Of a stretch of 64,000 bases of DNA, positions 7,617 through 15,323 are shown piece by piece. The stretch is from UBA6115 sp050952935 (GTDB taxonomy: Bacteria; Bacillota; Clostridia; Christensenellales; Aristaeellaceae). The translations under genes and the position numbers were made by a program. The notes under the pieces were generated by a model. That model saw only the letters and a program-made list of their open reading frames with translations, ran no database searches and was not told the DNA's origin. The stretch's first letter is position 1. Every line of letters begins with the position of its first letter. Location of the stretch: NCBI GenBank assembly GCA_050952935.1, contig JBMNLS010000002.1:62001-126000 (forward strand), given 5' to 3'.

Positions 7617-7645
7617 ATTATAATTAGCCAAGTCTAACTTGTCAA
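7617..7645 (-). promoter_or_regulatory. Promoter of the SH3b/cysteine-tail gene with the operator box inside the spacer
   Basis: Minus strand: -35 TTGACA (7640-7645), 17-bp spacer, -10 TATAAT (7617-7622). The spacer is almost wholly the 16-bp box ATTAG-CCAAGT-CTAAC (plus strand 7623-7638), matching nine of ten palindrome positions. Bound protein would sit between -35 and -10. Confidence 0.75.
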
Positions 7646-7706
7646 AATCCCAAACACCAAATTCCAATGCCTGTTGATCACACACAAAGCACATGGATCA
7701 TACAGC

Positions 7707-7735
7707 TTGTCTTATAAACAAAATGGCAGTATACT
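7707..7735 (+). promoter_or_regulatory. Promoter of the SPFH/P-type ATPase operon
   Basis: -35 TTGTCT (7707-7712), 17-bp spacer, -10 TATACT (7730-7735). It diverges from the SH3b gene promoter. Confidence 0.6.
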
Positions 7736-7742
7736 TCTTTTG

Positions 7743-7758
7743 GTTAAAAAGAACTAAC
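7743..7758. promoter_or_regulatory. Operator box of the SPFH/P-type ATPase operon
   Basis: GTTAA-AAAGAA-CTAAC, nine of ten conserved positions, seven bases after the -10 element, the same distance as box 2 of zinT. Confidence 0.65.
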
Positions 7759-7791
7759 ACATGTTGGTTAAGCGGAAAGGAGGAGTACAAG

Positions 7792-9480
7792 ATGAAAGAA
7801 AAAAGAAATTGTTTTTACGCTGCAGCATATGTCATTGGCCTGGGCTTAATATCGATCTACATATCAGGTCAGGTATGGCAGGATGCCTATGAGATGTACT
7901 CCCTGACCCTGGACTATATGTATCGGCTGTTGCGCCTCTTGGCAGTAATCGGAGGCGGCTTCCTGCTTGGTATCATCGCAAAACGGATTAAAGGCCTTGG
8001 ACGATTGATTGTTCAGGGTGTTTTGGCCGGTCTTGTTTTATGGCAATGCATTATCTCAGCTCTTCTCCCATTCAACCTTTTTTCACCGGCAAGCGCTCTG
8101 GAAATGAAAAAAGATATCTATATATTTAGCGTGGAGCATTTGCTGATATTCCTGCTGTTGCTGGCCATGGGGTTTGGAGCCATCAAACAAACCGCCAACA
8201 TAAAACTTGGAGACGAGACAGGCATTTTTAAGCTTCTCTCCCCGGTTGCGCTTGCCATCGGGCTGATTGGTTTGCTTGTCTTTCTTGGAAATGAAATCCC
8301 CTTGCCCACCGCTTTTATTGCCAACTTGCTTCTGTCTGTGGTTCTGGTCTACATGTTCGGAGTAGTCCTATATGGGTTATGGCAATGGGGCAGCAAGCAG
8401 TTGCGCCAAAGCTTTGATGCCAGCCCACCCAAAGCCAAGAAGCCGAAGCAGGCTTCAGATGCATCCTGGAAACCTCGCTTGTCTTTCCAGTCCCTTTACA
8501 GCATCCACTTGGTTAAAAAGTTGCTGCCGTGGATGGGCTTGTTGATGCTGGCATGTTTGCTTGTCAGCAGCGCTGTTTATACCGTACAGCCTCATGAGAG
8601 AGCCTTGCTGTACCGTTTTGGCATGCTTCAAAAAAATCAAGGCAGCAGCCCTGGCATACATCTCAAATATCCTTGGCCGATCGATGAATTGCGTATCATC
8701 GATACCCAGCGTGTACGCAGCATGAGCATTGGCTATACGGCATCCGAAAGTGAGGATTTTTTGTGGACTAGCCGGCATGGCGGTGAGGAACCTGCCTTTC
8801 TTCTGGGTGGAGGGAATGAGTTGGCTGCAATCAACCTGCGGGTACATTACCACATCAGTCATCCGGATGATTTTGTGCACCAATTCAATTCTCCTGAGGA
8901 TATGCTGGCGGCCAAAGCCTATGAGCTGCTGATGAGCCACACCGCTGGCACAGACCTCAATCACCTTCTCTCCATCAACAGGAAAGATTTTTCACAACAG
9001 CTCCACGATCGTCTTACAGACTATGCCAATCTTAAGCGCCTGGGTTTAGCTGTGGACACCGTGATTGTTGAAAGCCTGCATCCCCCGGTGGATGTCGCTC
9101 ATGTGTATCAGGATGTCATTAACGCGGGGCTTCGTAAAACCGCCATGGTAACTCAAGCCCAGGGCGAAGCAGCCGCTTGTATTCACGCAGCCCAATCACA
9201 AAAAGAAGCAGCCATTCTGGAAGCACAAGGAAAAAAGGCCCAGGAGATCAGCAACGCAAAAAAACAACATCTGGGGGTGCTAGCAGCCATGGAGGGCAGC
9301 CAGGATCAGCCCGAAGTTTTGCAGCTGATGCGCTGGATAAAAGCCTATCAACATCTTTTGGATTGGGAACGGGTGTATGTTTTTTCTCCCCGCACGTTAA
9401 ACCAAATGGATCGCTTTGTGTTGCCGCTGGGGACTTCACCAGTGCTGATTCAACATAACAAGGAGACGGTAAAAGAATGA
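7792..9480 (+). CDS. Polytopic SPFH (HflK-like) membrane protein
   Basis: Large SPFH/band-7 protein of 562 residues. Start at ATG 7792 with AAAGGAGGAG upstream. Six hydrophobic segments (about 8-26, 46-62, 72-92, 113-132, 148-166, 174-196) precede a cytosolic linker. A seventh (about 243-263) leads into an SPFH domain that begins TVQPHERALLYRFGMLQ and contains the GIHLKYPWPIDELRIIDT block typical of HflK. A long Ala/Gln/Glu-rich helical stretch (QAQGEAAACIHAAQSQKEA) follows. HflK normally has one membrane segment, so the extra polytopic part is unusual. First gene of a four-gene operon with two more SPFH proteins and a P-type ATPase, under a GTTAG-type box. Likely forms a membrane assembly around the ATPase (inference). 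Confidence 0.75.
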   Translation: MKEKRNCFYAAAYVIGLGLISIYISGQVWQDAYEMYSLTLDYMYRLLRLLAVIGGGFLLGIIAKRIKGLGRLIVQGVLAGLVLWQCIISALLPFNLFSPASALEMKKDIYIFSVEHLLIFLLLLAMGFGAIKQTANIKLGDETGIFKLLSPVALAIGLIGLLVFLGNEIPLPTAFIANLLLSVVLVYMFGVVLYGLWQWGSKQLRQSFDASPPKAKKPKQASDASWKPRLSFQSLYSIHLVKKLLPWMGLLMLACLLVSSAVYTVQPHERALLYRFGMLQKNQGSSPGIHLKYPWPIDELRIIDTQRVRSMSIGYTASESEDFLWTSRHGGEEPAFLLGGGNELAAINLRVHYHISHPDDFVHQFNSPEDMLAAKAYELLMSHTAGTDLNHLLSINRKDFSQQLHDRLTDYANLKRLGLAVDTVIVESLHPPVDVAHVYQDVINAGLRKTAMVTQAQGEAAACIHAAQSQKEAAILEAQGKKAQEISNAKKQHLGVLAAMEGSQDQPEVLQLMRWIKAYQHLLDWERVYVFSPRTLNQMDRFVLPLGTSPVLIQHNKETVKE

Positions 9481-10370
9481 AACACATCGCAAAATGGATA
9501 TATGCTTTTATTTTATTGCTTTTTTTGGGTGTTTTTGGCTTTACCTATACTGTTCGGGAAGGAAACGCTGCCATTGTCACGCGCTTTGGTCGCATTCATC
9601 GGGTGGACCAGGAGGCGGGGTTAAAAACCAGGCTGCCTTGGCCTTTTGATCGGGTAGTCAGCTTGGATACACGGCGTCAATATCTGGATTCCGGGCACAC
9701 AGAAACCCTGACCCGGGACAAAAAGAACATCATCCTGCAAACCTATACCGTTTGGATGATCGATGATCCCATCTTGTTTTACACCAGCGTGGGCAATGCC
9801 CAGACTGCCGCAAACTATGTGGGAGATTTGCTTTCAAACGCGAAAAATGGCGTCCTGGGCGCATATGACTTGAGTGCGCTTGTGTCCACCAACCAGCAGG
9901 AAATCCGCATTTCGCAAATAGAAAAGGATCTGATGGATGCCGTCGCTGGAAAGGCACGCAGGGATTATGGAATTCTGGTGGATACCATTGGCATCAAGCG
10001 CATCGCGTTGCCGGAAGCCAATGTGAAGAATGTGCTGGAACAGATGCGTGCCGACAGGCAGAAAACAGTGACCACGCTCCTGTCTGAAGGTGCTCGGGAT
10101 GCGGACATCATTCGCAGCCAGGCTGACGCCGAAGCAGCAGAAATCGTGGCGGAAGGCAATACACATGCTGCCCAGATTCATGCCCAAACTCAGGGAGAAA
10201 TTGCCCGAATTCACGCGGAAGCGTATCAAAAGAACCCTAAACTGTTCTCTTTCTTGATGAAGATGGAGGCATTGGAAACTGCCGCCAGCGGCAATGTCAC
10301 CCTGGTGTTGGAAATGGCGGAATCCCCCTTTGAAGTGTTAATGGCAAAAGAGGAAAAACATGAAAAATAA
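9477..10370 (+). CDS. SPFH/HflC-like membrane protein
   Basis: 297 residues: one N-terminal membrane segment (about 5-23), then an SPFH domain beginning YTVREGNAAIVTRFGRIHRV with GLKTRLPWPFDRVVSLDTR, as in HflC. The region VTTLLSEGARDADIIRSQAD followed by EAAEIVAEGNTHAAQ is the usual Ala/Glu-rich coiled segment. HflC in E. coli sits with HflK around the FtsH protease; here no ftsH is present and the neighbour is a P-type ATPase. Starts in an ATGA overlap with the preceding gene. Confidence 0.8.
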   Translation: MKHIAKWIYAFILLLFLGVFGFTYTVREGNAAIVTRFGRIHRVDQEAGLKTRLPWPFDRVVSLDTRRQYLDSGHTETLTRDKKNIILQTYTVWMIDDPILFYTSVGNAQTAANYVGDLLSNAKNGVLGAYDLSALVSTNQQEIRISQIEKDLMDAVAGKARRDYGILVDTIGIKRIALPEANVKNVLEQMRADRQKTVTTLLSEGARDADIIRSQADAEAAEIVAEGNTHAAQIHAQTQGEIARIHAEAYQKNPKLFSFLMKMEALETAASGNVTLVLEMAESPFEVLMAKEEKHEK

Positions 10371-11295
10371 GCCTTCTAAACACCCATTTTCTCATGTATT
10401 TCGTCTCGCTGTTTGTCTGGGGCTGCTCTTGCTGGTGATCTCAGGAGTTTTTATTGTAGAAAATGATGAAGTAGCGGTTGTGCTGCGTTTTGGAAAGCTC
10501 CGTGGCTTGGGACCGGCAGAGCAAATCCTGGAGCCTGGCATCCATTTTGCCTTTCCATATCTGATAGATGAAGTGGTGCGTATTCCCACCGGTAAGGTGC
10601 GGCAATTGACTGTGTCTACCCATACAGGCGAAGGAAACATGGTATTGGGACCTGTACAAAATCATGGTTACCTGATTAGCGGGGATAATAACATCCTGCT
10701 TATGGAGGCGCGTGTAAAATACGCTATCAGTGACCCAATTCAGTTTGCCTTGCGTTTTCAAGATGCGCAGAATGTCATCCAGGGTGCTGTCTCCGGATGC
10801 ATGCTGTCGCTTGCAAGCTGCAAAACAGCCGATGAATTGCTGGTGACTGGCAAGGCCGCTTTAGCTGTTGATATTCAGCAATCAGCTCAGGGTATCCTGG
10901 ATCAGTTGGTGTTAGGGGTACGAATCAGCAACATCGAACTGACATATGTTGCCCCGCCGGAGGAAGTAGCGGACGCATTTGAAAATGTGAACGCAGCAGC
11001 CGTATCCAGGGAAACAGAGTTGCAAAACGCCAGGGCTTACAAAGAAAAAGTAGTTCCAGAAGCGCAAGCAGAAGCAGCTTATTATGTCAGTGTGGCTAAC
11101 ACAAAAAACGCCGGTGATATTGCGGCGGTCCGCCAAAGCATGGCCAATTATGAAGGCTTGCTGGAACAATACCAAAAATCCCCGGAGCTTGTGATGTCCG
11201 GTGTTTTGCGCACAAGGCAGATTGAATTGTTCAACGCATATAAGAGCATCATTGTTCAGCCGGAGAGCATGGGCGGAACCGTTGTGTTGCCATAG
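10360..11295 (+). CDS. SPFH/HflK-like membrane protein
   Basis: 311 residues. N-terminal membrane segment (about 12-30), then an SPFH domain opening with FIVENDEVAVVLRFGKLRG and GIHFAFPYLIDEVVRIPTG. The C-terminal half includes ENVNAAAVSRETELQNAR and EAQAEAAYYVSVANTKN, the helical part characteristic of HflK. It overlaps the HflC-like gene by 11 bases and is followed eight bases later by the ATPase gene. Three different SPFH proteins in one operon suggest a hetero-oligomeric membrane cage; that is inference. Confidence 0.8.
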   Translation: MKNKPSKHPFSHVFRLAVCLGLLLLVISGVFIVENDEVAVVLRFGKLRGLGPAEQILEPGIHFAFPYLIDEVVRIPTGKVRQLTVSTHTGEGNMVLGPVQNHGYLISGDNNILLMEARVKYAISDPIQFALRFQDAQNVIQGAVSGCMLSLASCKTADELLVTGKAALAVDIQQSAQGILDQLVLGVRISNIELTYVAPPEEVADAFENVNAAAVSRETELQNARAYKEKVVPEAQAEAAYYVSVANTKNAGDIAAVRQSMANYEGLLEQYQKSPELVMSGVLRTRQIELFNAYKSIIVQPESMGGTVVLP

Positions 11296-11303
11296 GAGGG
11301 CTT

Positions 11304-13256
11304 ATGAGACCTATTCACCGTTCTGCCGCTGAAGCCTTGCGACAAGAGAAACTTCCCATGACACAGCGGGATCAGAAACGAATTTTACATAGCATCATAC
11401 AGATTATGTTGTCTGGTGCCTTTTTGCTTGCAGGCCTAATTTATGGCTATTTCCACCCTGAGCAGGATTTGGTAAGGGGCCTGGTCTTTTTGCCGGGCGT
11501 TTTGGCCATTGGTTTGCCGATAACACTGACCGGCATCCGTGGATTCTTGCAGCAGGACAACGCAGCCTCTATGGAGCTGCTAGTCACCATCGCCATGCTG
11601 CTGAGTGTTCTCAATAATCAGTATGTAGTTGCTATTTTGATTCCTCTGCTGCTGACCTTAGTGCATTTTTTTGAGGAAAAGAGCATTATTGGCAGCCGTG
11701 AGGCCATGGAAAGCCTGAAAAGCATGCAAGCCAGCCGGGCCATATTGCTGCATGAAGGAAAAACAATTGAAGTGCACCCTCAGGAATTATCGTTAGGTCA
11801 GCTCCTGATCGTGTATCCCGGCAGCGTCTTCCCAGTAGATGGTATTGTCACCGATGGGGCTTCCAGTGTCAATCAACAATCGCTGACCGGAGAGGCGATA
11901 CCCCGCACGGTCAGCATTGGCAGCAAGGTTTATGCAGGCACCATCAACCTGACAGCAGTTCTCACTGTACAGGTGGAACGCCGCTTTGAGGATACCTCGT
12001 TTCAACAGGTGATGCGCCTGCTGGATGAGACAGAAAAAACCAACAATGCAGATACGCGTCTGGTTAATCAAGTATTGGCATATTATATTCCATTAACATT
12101 GATTTTGGCTCTGGTGGTGTGGATGCTGACCCGAGATATCAACCGGGCTGTAGTCATTCTGGTGGTTAGTTGCCCTTGTGGTCATATGTTGATAGGATCT
12201 GCCCCATTGATCGCTGCCTTGTCCGCCGCCTCCAAGCGGGGCATTCTCATCAAGAACGCAGCTTTTATTGAAAAACTAAGCACAGTGGATACCTTTATGT
12301 TTGATAAAACAGGCACCTTGACCCATGGGGAGCTGAAGATTGATGCGCTGAACATGGCGGAGGGGCAGACAGAGGAAGCATTCATGAGCTTGGCAAAAGG
12401 CCTGGCCATGCATTCCCTGCATCCCGTTTCACAGGCCATCATGCGAAAAGAGCTTGGCACAGCAATTGAAGGGATCACAGTAAAAGAACAGGGAGGTCTT
12501 GGGCTAATAGGATCAAAAGACAGTTTATCCTACTTGCTGGGAAGCGCATCACTGATGCGCCAGCACGGCCTTTGTGCAGCAGCTTTTCCCGAAGATGGCT
12601 GCATACATGTCTATCTATCAGATCAAAAACAGGTTTTAGGCAGAATATCTCTAACTGATACGCCTCGGCAGGAGGCTAAAGAAGTTATTGAGGGTTTGCA
12701 TGCGCTGGGTATTGAAAATATGGTGATGCTTACTGGCGATGAGCAAACAAGCGCGAACCGCCTGGGTCAGTCCCTTGGCCTGCACCGTGTGTATGCCAGG
12801 CTAATGCCCGATGAAAAACAGCGCATCGTCAAAGAATATCAGCAGAACCATCGCGTTGTCTTTGTAGGCGATGGCATCAACGATGCCCCGTCTCTTTCGG
12901 CGGCTGACATAGGCATTGCCATGGGCGCTTTCGGTACTGACGCCGCCATCCAAAGTGCGGACATCGCCCTGATGAACAGTGATTTAAATAATATCATCTA
13001 TGCGCTGCGCTTAGCACTGAAGGCCAAAACCATCATCCGGCAAAACCTTATCATTGCATTTTGTTCAAGCTTGATTATGATCATCTTAGCGGGTCTCGGA
13101 TGGATTTCCGCCCTTCCCGGAGCTGTTTTGCATAATATTGGCGCCTTTATTGTTCTGCTCAATAGCGCCAGGTTGCTGAGCAATGAGAAAATGCTTCCGT
13201 CCATCCCTGAAAAAGAAGAAAAAAGTGAAACAAAAAACATCAACAATATAAAATAA
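11304..13256 (+). CDS. P1B-type (CPC) heavy-metal P-type ATPase lacking an N-terminal metal-binding domain
   Basis: 650-residue ATP-driven cation pump. Landmarks: SLTGEAIPR actuator loop (about 193), CPC ion-site motif in VVSCPCGHMLIG (about 290), phosphorylation site MFDKTGTLTHG (about 333), hinge GDGINDAPSLSAADIGIAMG (about 522), and two closing membrane helices. The usual N-terminal HMA domain with CxxC is missing; the protein opens with a short basic stretch and goes straight into membrane helices. The HP-type dipeptide appears as LAMHSLHPVSQAI (about 375). The CPC motif fits Cu(I), Ag, Zn or Cd pumps; the operon's zinc-type operator suggests zinc. Direction of transport is not decidable from sequence. 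SD GGAGGG precedes ATG 11304. Confidence 0.85.
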   Translation: MRPIHRSAAEALRQEKLPMTQRDQKRILHSIIQIMLSGAFLLAGLIYGYFHPEQDLVRGLVFLPGVLAIGLPITLTGIRGFLQQDNAASMELLVTIAMLLSVLNNQYVVAILIPLLLTLVHFFEEKSIIGSREAMESLKSMQASRAILLHEGKTIEVHPQELSLGQLLIVYPGSVFPVDGIVTDGASSVNQQSLTGEAIPRTVSIGSKVYAGTINLTAVLTVQVERRFEDTSFQQVMRLLDETEKTNNADTRLVNQVLAYYIPLTLILALVVWMLTRDINRAVVILVVSCPCGHMLIGSAPLIAALSAASKRGILIKNAAFIEKLSTVDTFMFDKTGTLTHGELKIDALNMAEGQTEEAFMSLAKGLAMHSLHPVSQAIMRKELGTAIEGITVKEQGGLGLIGSKDSLSYLLGSASLMRQHGLCAAAFPEDGCIHVYLSDQKQVLGRISLTDTPRQEAKEVIEGLHALGIENMVMLTGDEQTSANRLGQSLGLHRVYARLMPDEKQRIVKEYQQNHRVVFVGDGINDAPSLSAADIGIAMGAFGTDAAIQSADIALMNSDLNNIIYALRLALKAKTIIRQNLIIAFCSSLIMIILAGLGWISALPGAVLHNIGAFIVLLNSARLLSNEKMLPSIPEKEEKSETKNINNIK

Positions 13257-13544
13257 GGAAGGGCTGTTGTAGTTTACACCTAATATATTCATTTCTAAGC
13301 TTGCATTTGCAATGTTTACAAAGCTGGTTGTTCCATTATTGCTATCTGACAATCCTACAAAAGGTCTATTTCCAAGTTCCTGATCAAAAACAACCATCTT
13401 TCATAGGTGATTTACTGGCAAGCAGGGCATGTGGGTACCCTACATGCTCTTTGCCTGTTGGTGGCAGTGCCCCCATACCCCTTTGAGCGCATGATAAAAT
13501 CATGCGGCTGCGCACTTCTGCGAAGCGCTTTTGTACGAAAATAG
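13257..13544. other. Non-coding edge region, possible remnant of an integrated element
   Basis: No gene I can defend. The stretch has a near-perfect 19-bp palindrome CATGTGGGTACCCTACATG (13429-13447) and a perfect 8-bp stem with AAA loop, CGCATGAT/ATCATGCG (13488-13506). The minus strand reads through several short open stretches (for example VVFDQELGNRPFVGL near 13355-13397) that run into the end of the ATPase gene and look like decayed coding DNA. The layout next to an HTH/nucleotidyltransferase pair is reminiscent of ends of conjugative elements, but I see no integrase or attachment site. Confidence 0.35.
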
Positions 13545-14375
13545 TCATTTTGCTTGCTCCTTATTTTGTTCGGTTGTAGGTTCCTCTTTATCCAGATTCA
13601 ACATGCGTTCCACATTGGCTTTAGCGGTAGTATGTTTTTCCTGATTCTTGAGGTTTTCTCTTTCCTTTTTGGATGTAAGCATACTCAAAATACTATCCAC
13701 GTTCGATTCCGTAACGGTCTGTGGGTACTCCTGTTGAAACTCAACAAGCATGTCCCTGGATAGATGTTCCTGTTCCTGTACCTGCTTAAACACCTCCCCA
13801 TAGTTACTCATCTCAAAGGCGTTTTGGATAAAGGATTTGACCTCTTCATGAATACCATCCCAGCTTTGATAAAGATTAACCACTGCCTGATCCACTCTTT
13901 CCCATGAAATAGCTTGTCCTCGTTTTTCATGCTCTGCCAGAATGCCTATGATGTCGGACAGGTCATTTTTATACTTCCGGCCTGACTTAAGCTTCATGGC
14001 AATCAGGTATTCGGCAGATATGCTCCGCACCTGAAGAACACCAGAGAACGTTTTGTAGTATTGGGAGAATTCATTGAGTTTGCTGGTATAGGAAGCGGTT
14101 CGCATAAAATCGGCATTTAGCCAGCCATTGGGTAGGTTGTACTGGTCGCCAACTTGGTTAATAGCGTCTTTCATAGAAGATGAAGCGTGAATGATGGTGT
14201 CTATATCAGTTGTCATGTCCCGAAAACCATAGTTGACCAGAATGGCTGCACCACCTACAAGGACAATTTCCGCCGTTGCACTCTTACCATTTTGTTTTCG
14301 GAATAGTTTGCCCAGCTCTTTCAAATAGGTGTCTAAATTATCTTTATTGAATGTGCTAACTTCATCAGATGACAT
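13545..14375 (-). CDS. DUF6036-type nucleotidyltransferase, possible toxin-antitoxin partner
   Basis: 276 residues with a minimal nucleotidyltransferase fold: VLVGGAAILVNYGFRDMTTD then ID (about residues 39-62), where GG...A and DxD are the nucleotide and metal sites. A later SAEYLIAMKLKSGRKYKNDLSDI is the typical helix of MenT/AbiEii-like and DUF6036 proteins. The C-terminal 70 residues are charged and coiled. It overlaps the upstream HTH gene by 11 bases. Such HTH/nucleotidyltransferase pairs behave as toxin-antitoxin or abortive-infection modules in other systems; whether this one does is unknown. Confidence 0.65.
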   Translation of the reverse strand: MSSDEVSTFNKDNLDTYLKELGKLFRKQNGKSATAEIVLVGGAAILVNYGFRDMTTDIDTIIHASSSMKDAINQVGDQYNLPNGWLNADFMRTASYTSKLNEFSQYYKTFSGVLQVRSISAEYLIAMKLKSGRKYKNDLSDIIGILAEHEKRGQAISWERVDQAVVNLYQSWDGIHEEVKSFIQNAFEMSNYGEVFKQVQEQEHLSRDMLVEFQQEYPQTVTESNVDSILSMLTSKKERENLKNQEKHTTAKANVERMLNLDKEEPTTEQNKEQAK

Positions 14376-14934
14376 TACGAACCTCGCTTTCCACGATGTT
14401 ATGGCGCAGAAACTCCGGGATGGACTGGGATAATGCGTCTTCTTTGATCTTTTCTTCTCCGCTTACCATGGCCATGGCAAGCACGCTGGCGGGATAGAGC
14501 GTTTCCTCCAGTTTTACACTGCGCAATGCTTCGTACTTTGTGCATAGAGGCACATCGTTTTCCCGGCTTATATAATCAAGCATCGCAAGTAAGTAGAGGC
14601 TCTCTGGATACCATTTTCGCCGGTATAGTTTGCTGATATCATCTTTCTGAAGGGTTTCAATAATAAAGTCGATATCCCCTAATTCTTTCAACCTATGGCA
14701 AATATTGCTTTTATAAAGTTCAAAGTTGGCTCGTTCCCTTAAGTAAGGCGCTAAAAGTTCTTCCATGCTTAAGCCAAGTTCTTTGGATAGCTTATACACG
14801 GTTTCCGCTGTGCACTTATCCAGGCTTGTTCTTCCATGGTAGATGTCATTGACAGTGGTATAGGGAACACCACTGTTTTTAGATAACTTATACAGCGTCA
14901 TGTTTTTACTTTCAAGCAGTTCCGGAACCATCAT
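14365..14934 (-). CDS. XRE-type helix-turn-helix regulator paired with the nucleotidyltransferase
   Basis: Start taken at ATG 14934, eight bases after AGGAGG; the upstream in-frame GTG would overlap the SD itself. About residues 8-60 form an XRE/HTH_3 domain: MTLYKLSKNSGVPYTTVND followed by IYHGRTSLDKC and a SKELGLSMEELL helix. The remaining 120 residues are a helical domain I do not recognise. It is the promoter-proximal gene of a two-gene operon and probably represses it, because the promoter is built of two palindromes. Confidence 0.75.
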   Translation of the reverse strand: MMVPELLESKNMTLYKLSKNSGVPYTTVNDIYHGRTSLDKCTAETVYKLSKELGLSMEELLAPYLRERANFELYKSNICHRLKELGDIDFIIETLQKDDISKLYRRKWYPESLYLLAMLDYISRENDVPLCTKYEALRSVKLEETLYPASVLAMAMVSGEEKIKEDALSQSIPEFLRHNIVESEVRNVI

Positions 14935-14957
14935 TTCAAGCACCTCCTATCACACTT

Positions 14958-14991
14958 AATATATCGGAATACCGACACATTGTCAATGTGT
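14958..14991 (-). promoter_or_regulatory. Promoter with nested palindromes for the HTH/nucleotidyltransferase pair
   Basis: Minus strand: -35 TTGACA (14981-14986), 17-bp spacer, -10 TATATT (14958-14963). A 17-bp palindrome ACACATTG-T-CAATGTGT (14975-14991) covers the -35, and TCGG-N4-CCGA (14964-14975) fills the spacer up to the -10. Both are likely operators for the HTH protein. Confidence 0.7.
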
Positions 14992-15173
14992 TGAAGCTAC
15001 CTAAATTGAATCATCGTTTGGTGATGGCTCTATATCTTTAATGCAAAGTGTTCTGATTTAAGTGTTAAAAAGCACCTGTTTTTAATGTAAATACTGCCTG
15101 CTGAAAGTCGCAAACCTATTGATAATACTAACTTTTCTGAAAAAGTCCTATAAGAACACTCGTACCAGTCAAG

Positions 15174-15206
15174 GAGCTTGAGTCGTTTGGATTCAGGCTC
15201 TTTTTT
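15174..15206 (+). terminator. Orphan intrinsic terminator in the 14.99-15.26 kb gap
   Basis: Eleven-pair stem with two G-U pairs (GAGCTTGAGTC against GGATTCAGGCTC), GTTT loop, then six T. No rightward gene ends upstream of it, so it may close a short untranslated RNA or be left from a lost gene. The rest of the gap (14,992-15,256) shows no gene. Confidence 0.7.
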
Positions 15207-15256
15207 ATGTTCAATGTTATTAGGGTGGCTTTTTCAAAGCGCGGGCAGGGGCGTGA

Positions 15257-15284
15257 TTGCGTTTTGTGTCGCCTGTGATATACT
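15257..15284 (+). promoter_or_regulatory. Promoter of the alr operon
   Basis: -35 TTGCGT (15257-15262), 16-bp spacer, -10 TATACT (15279-15284) preceded by TGTGA, about 35-40 bases before the alr start. Confidence 0.6.
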
Positions 15285-15323
15285 GTAGGGGTAATTTTGA
15301 TGGTTTGATTAAAGGAAATGATG

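Noticed and set aside
13086..13397. Minus-strand 103-residue frame overlapping the end of the P-type ATPase
   Set aside because: Its start region looks coding-like, but the rest only mirrors the ATPase C-terminus (poly-Phe stretch) and no SD is present. Treated as possible decayed DNA, not a gene.
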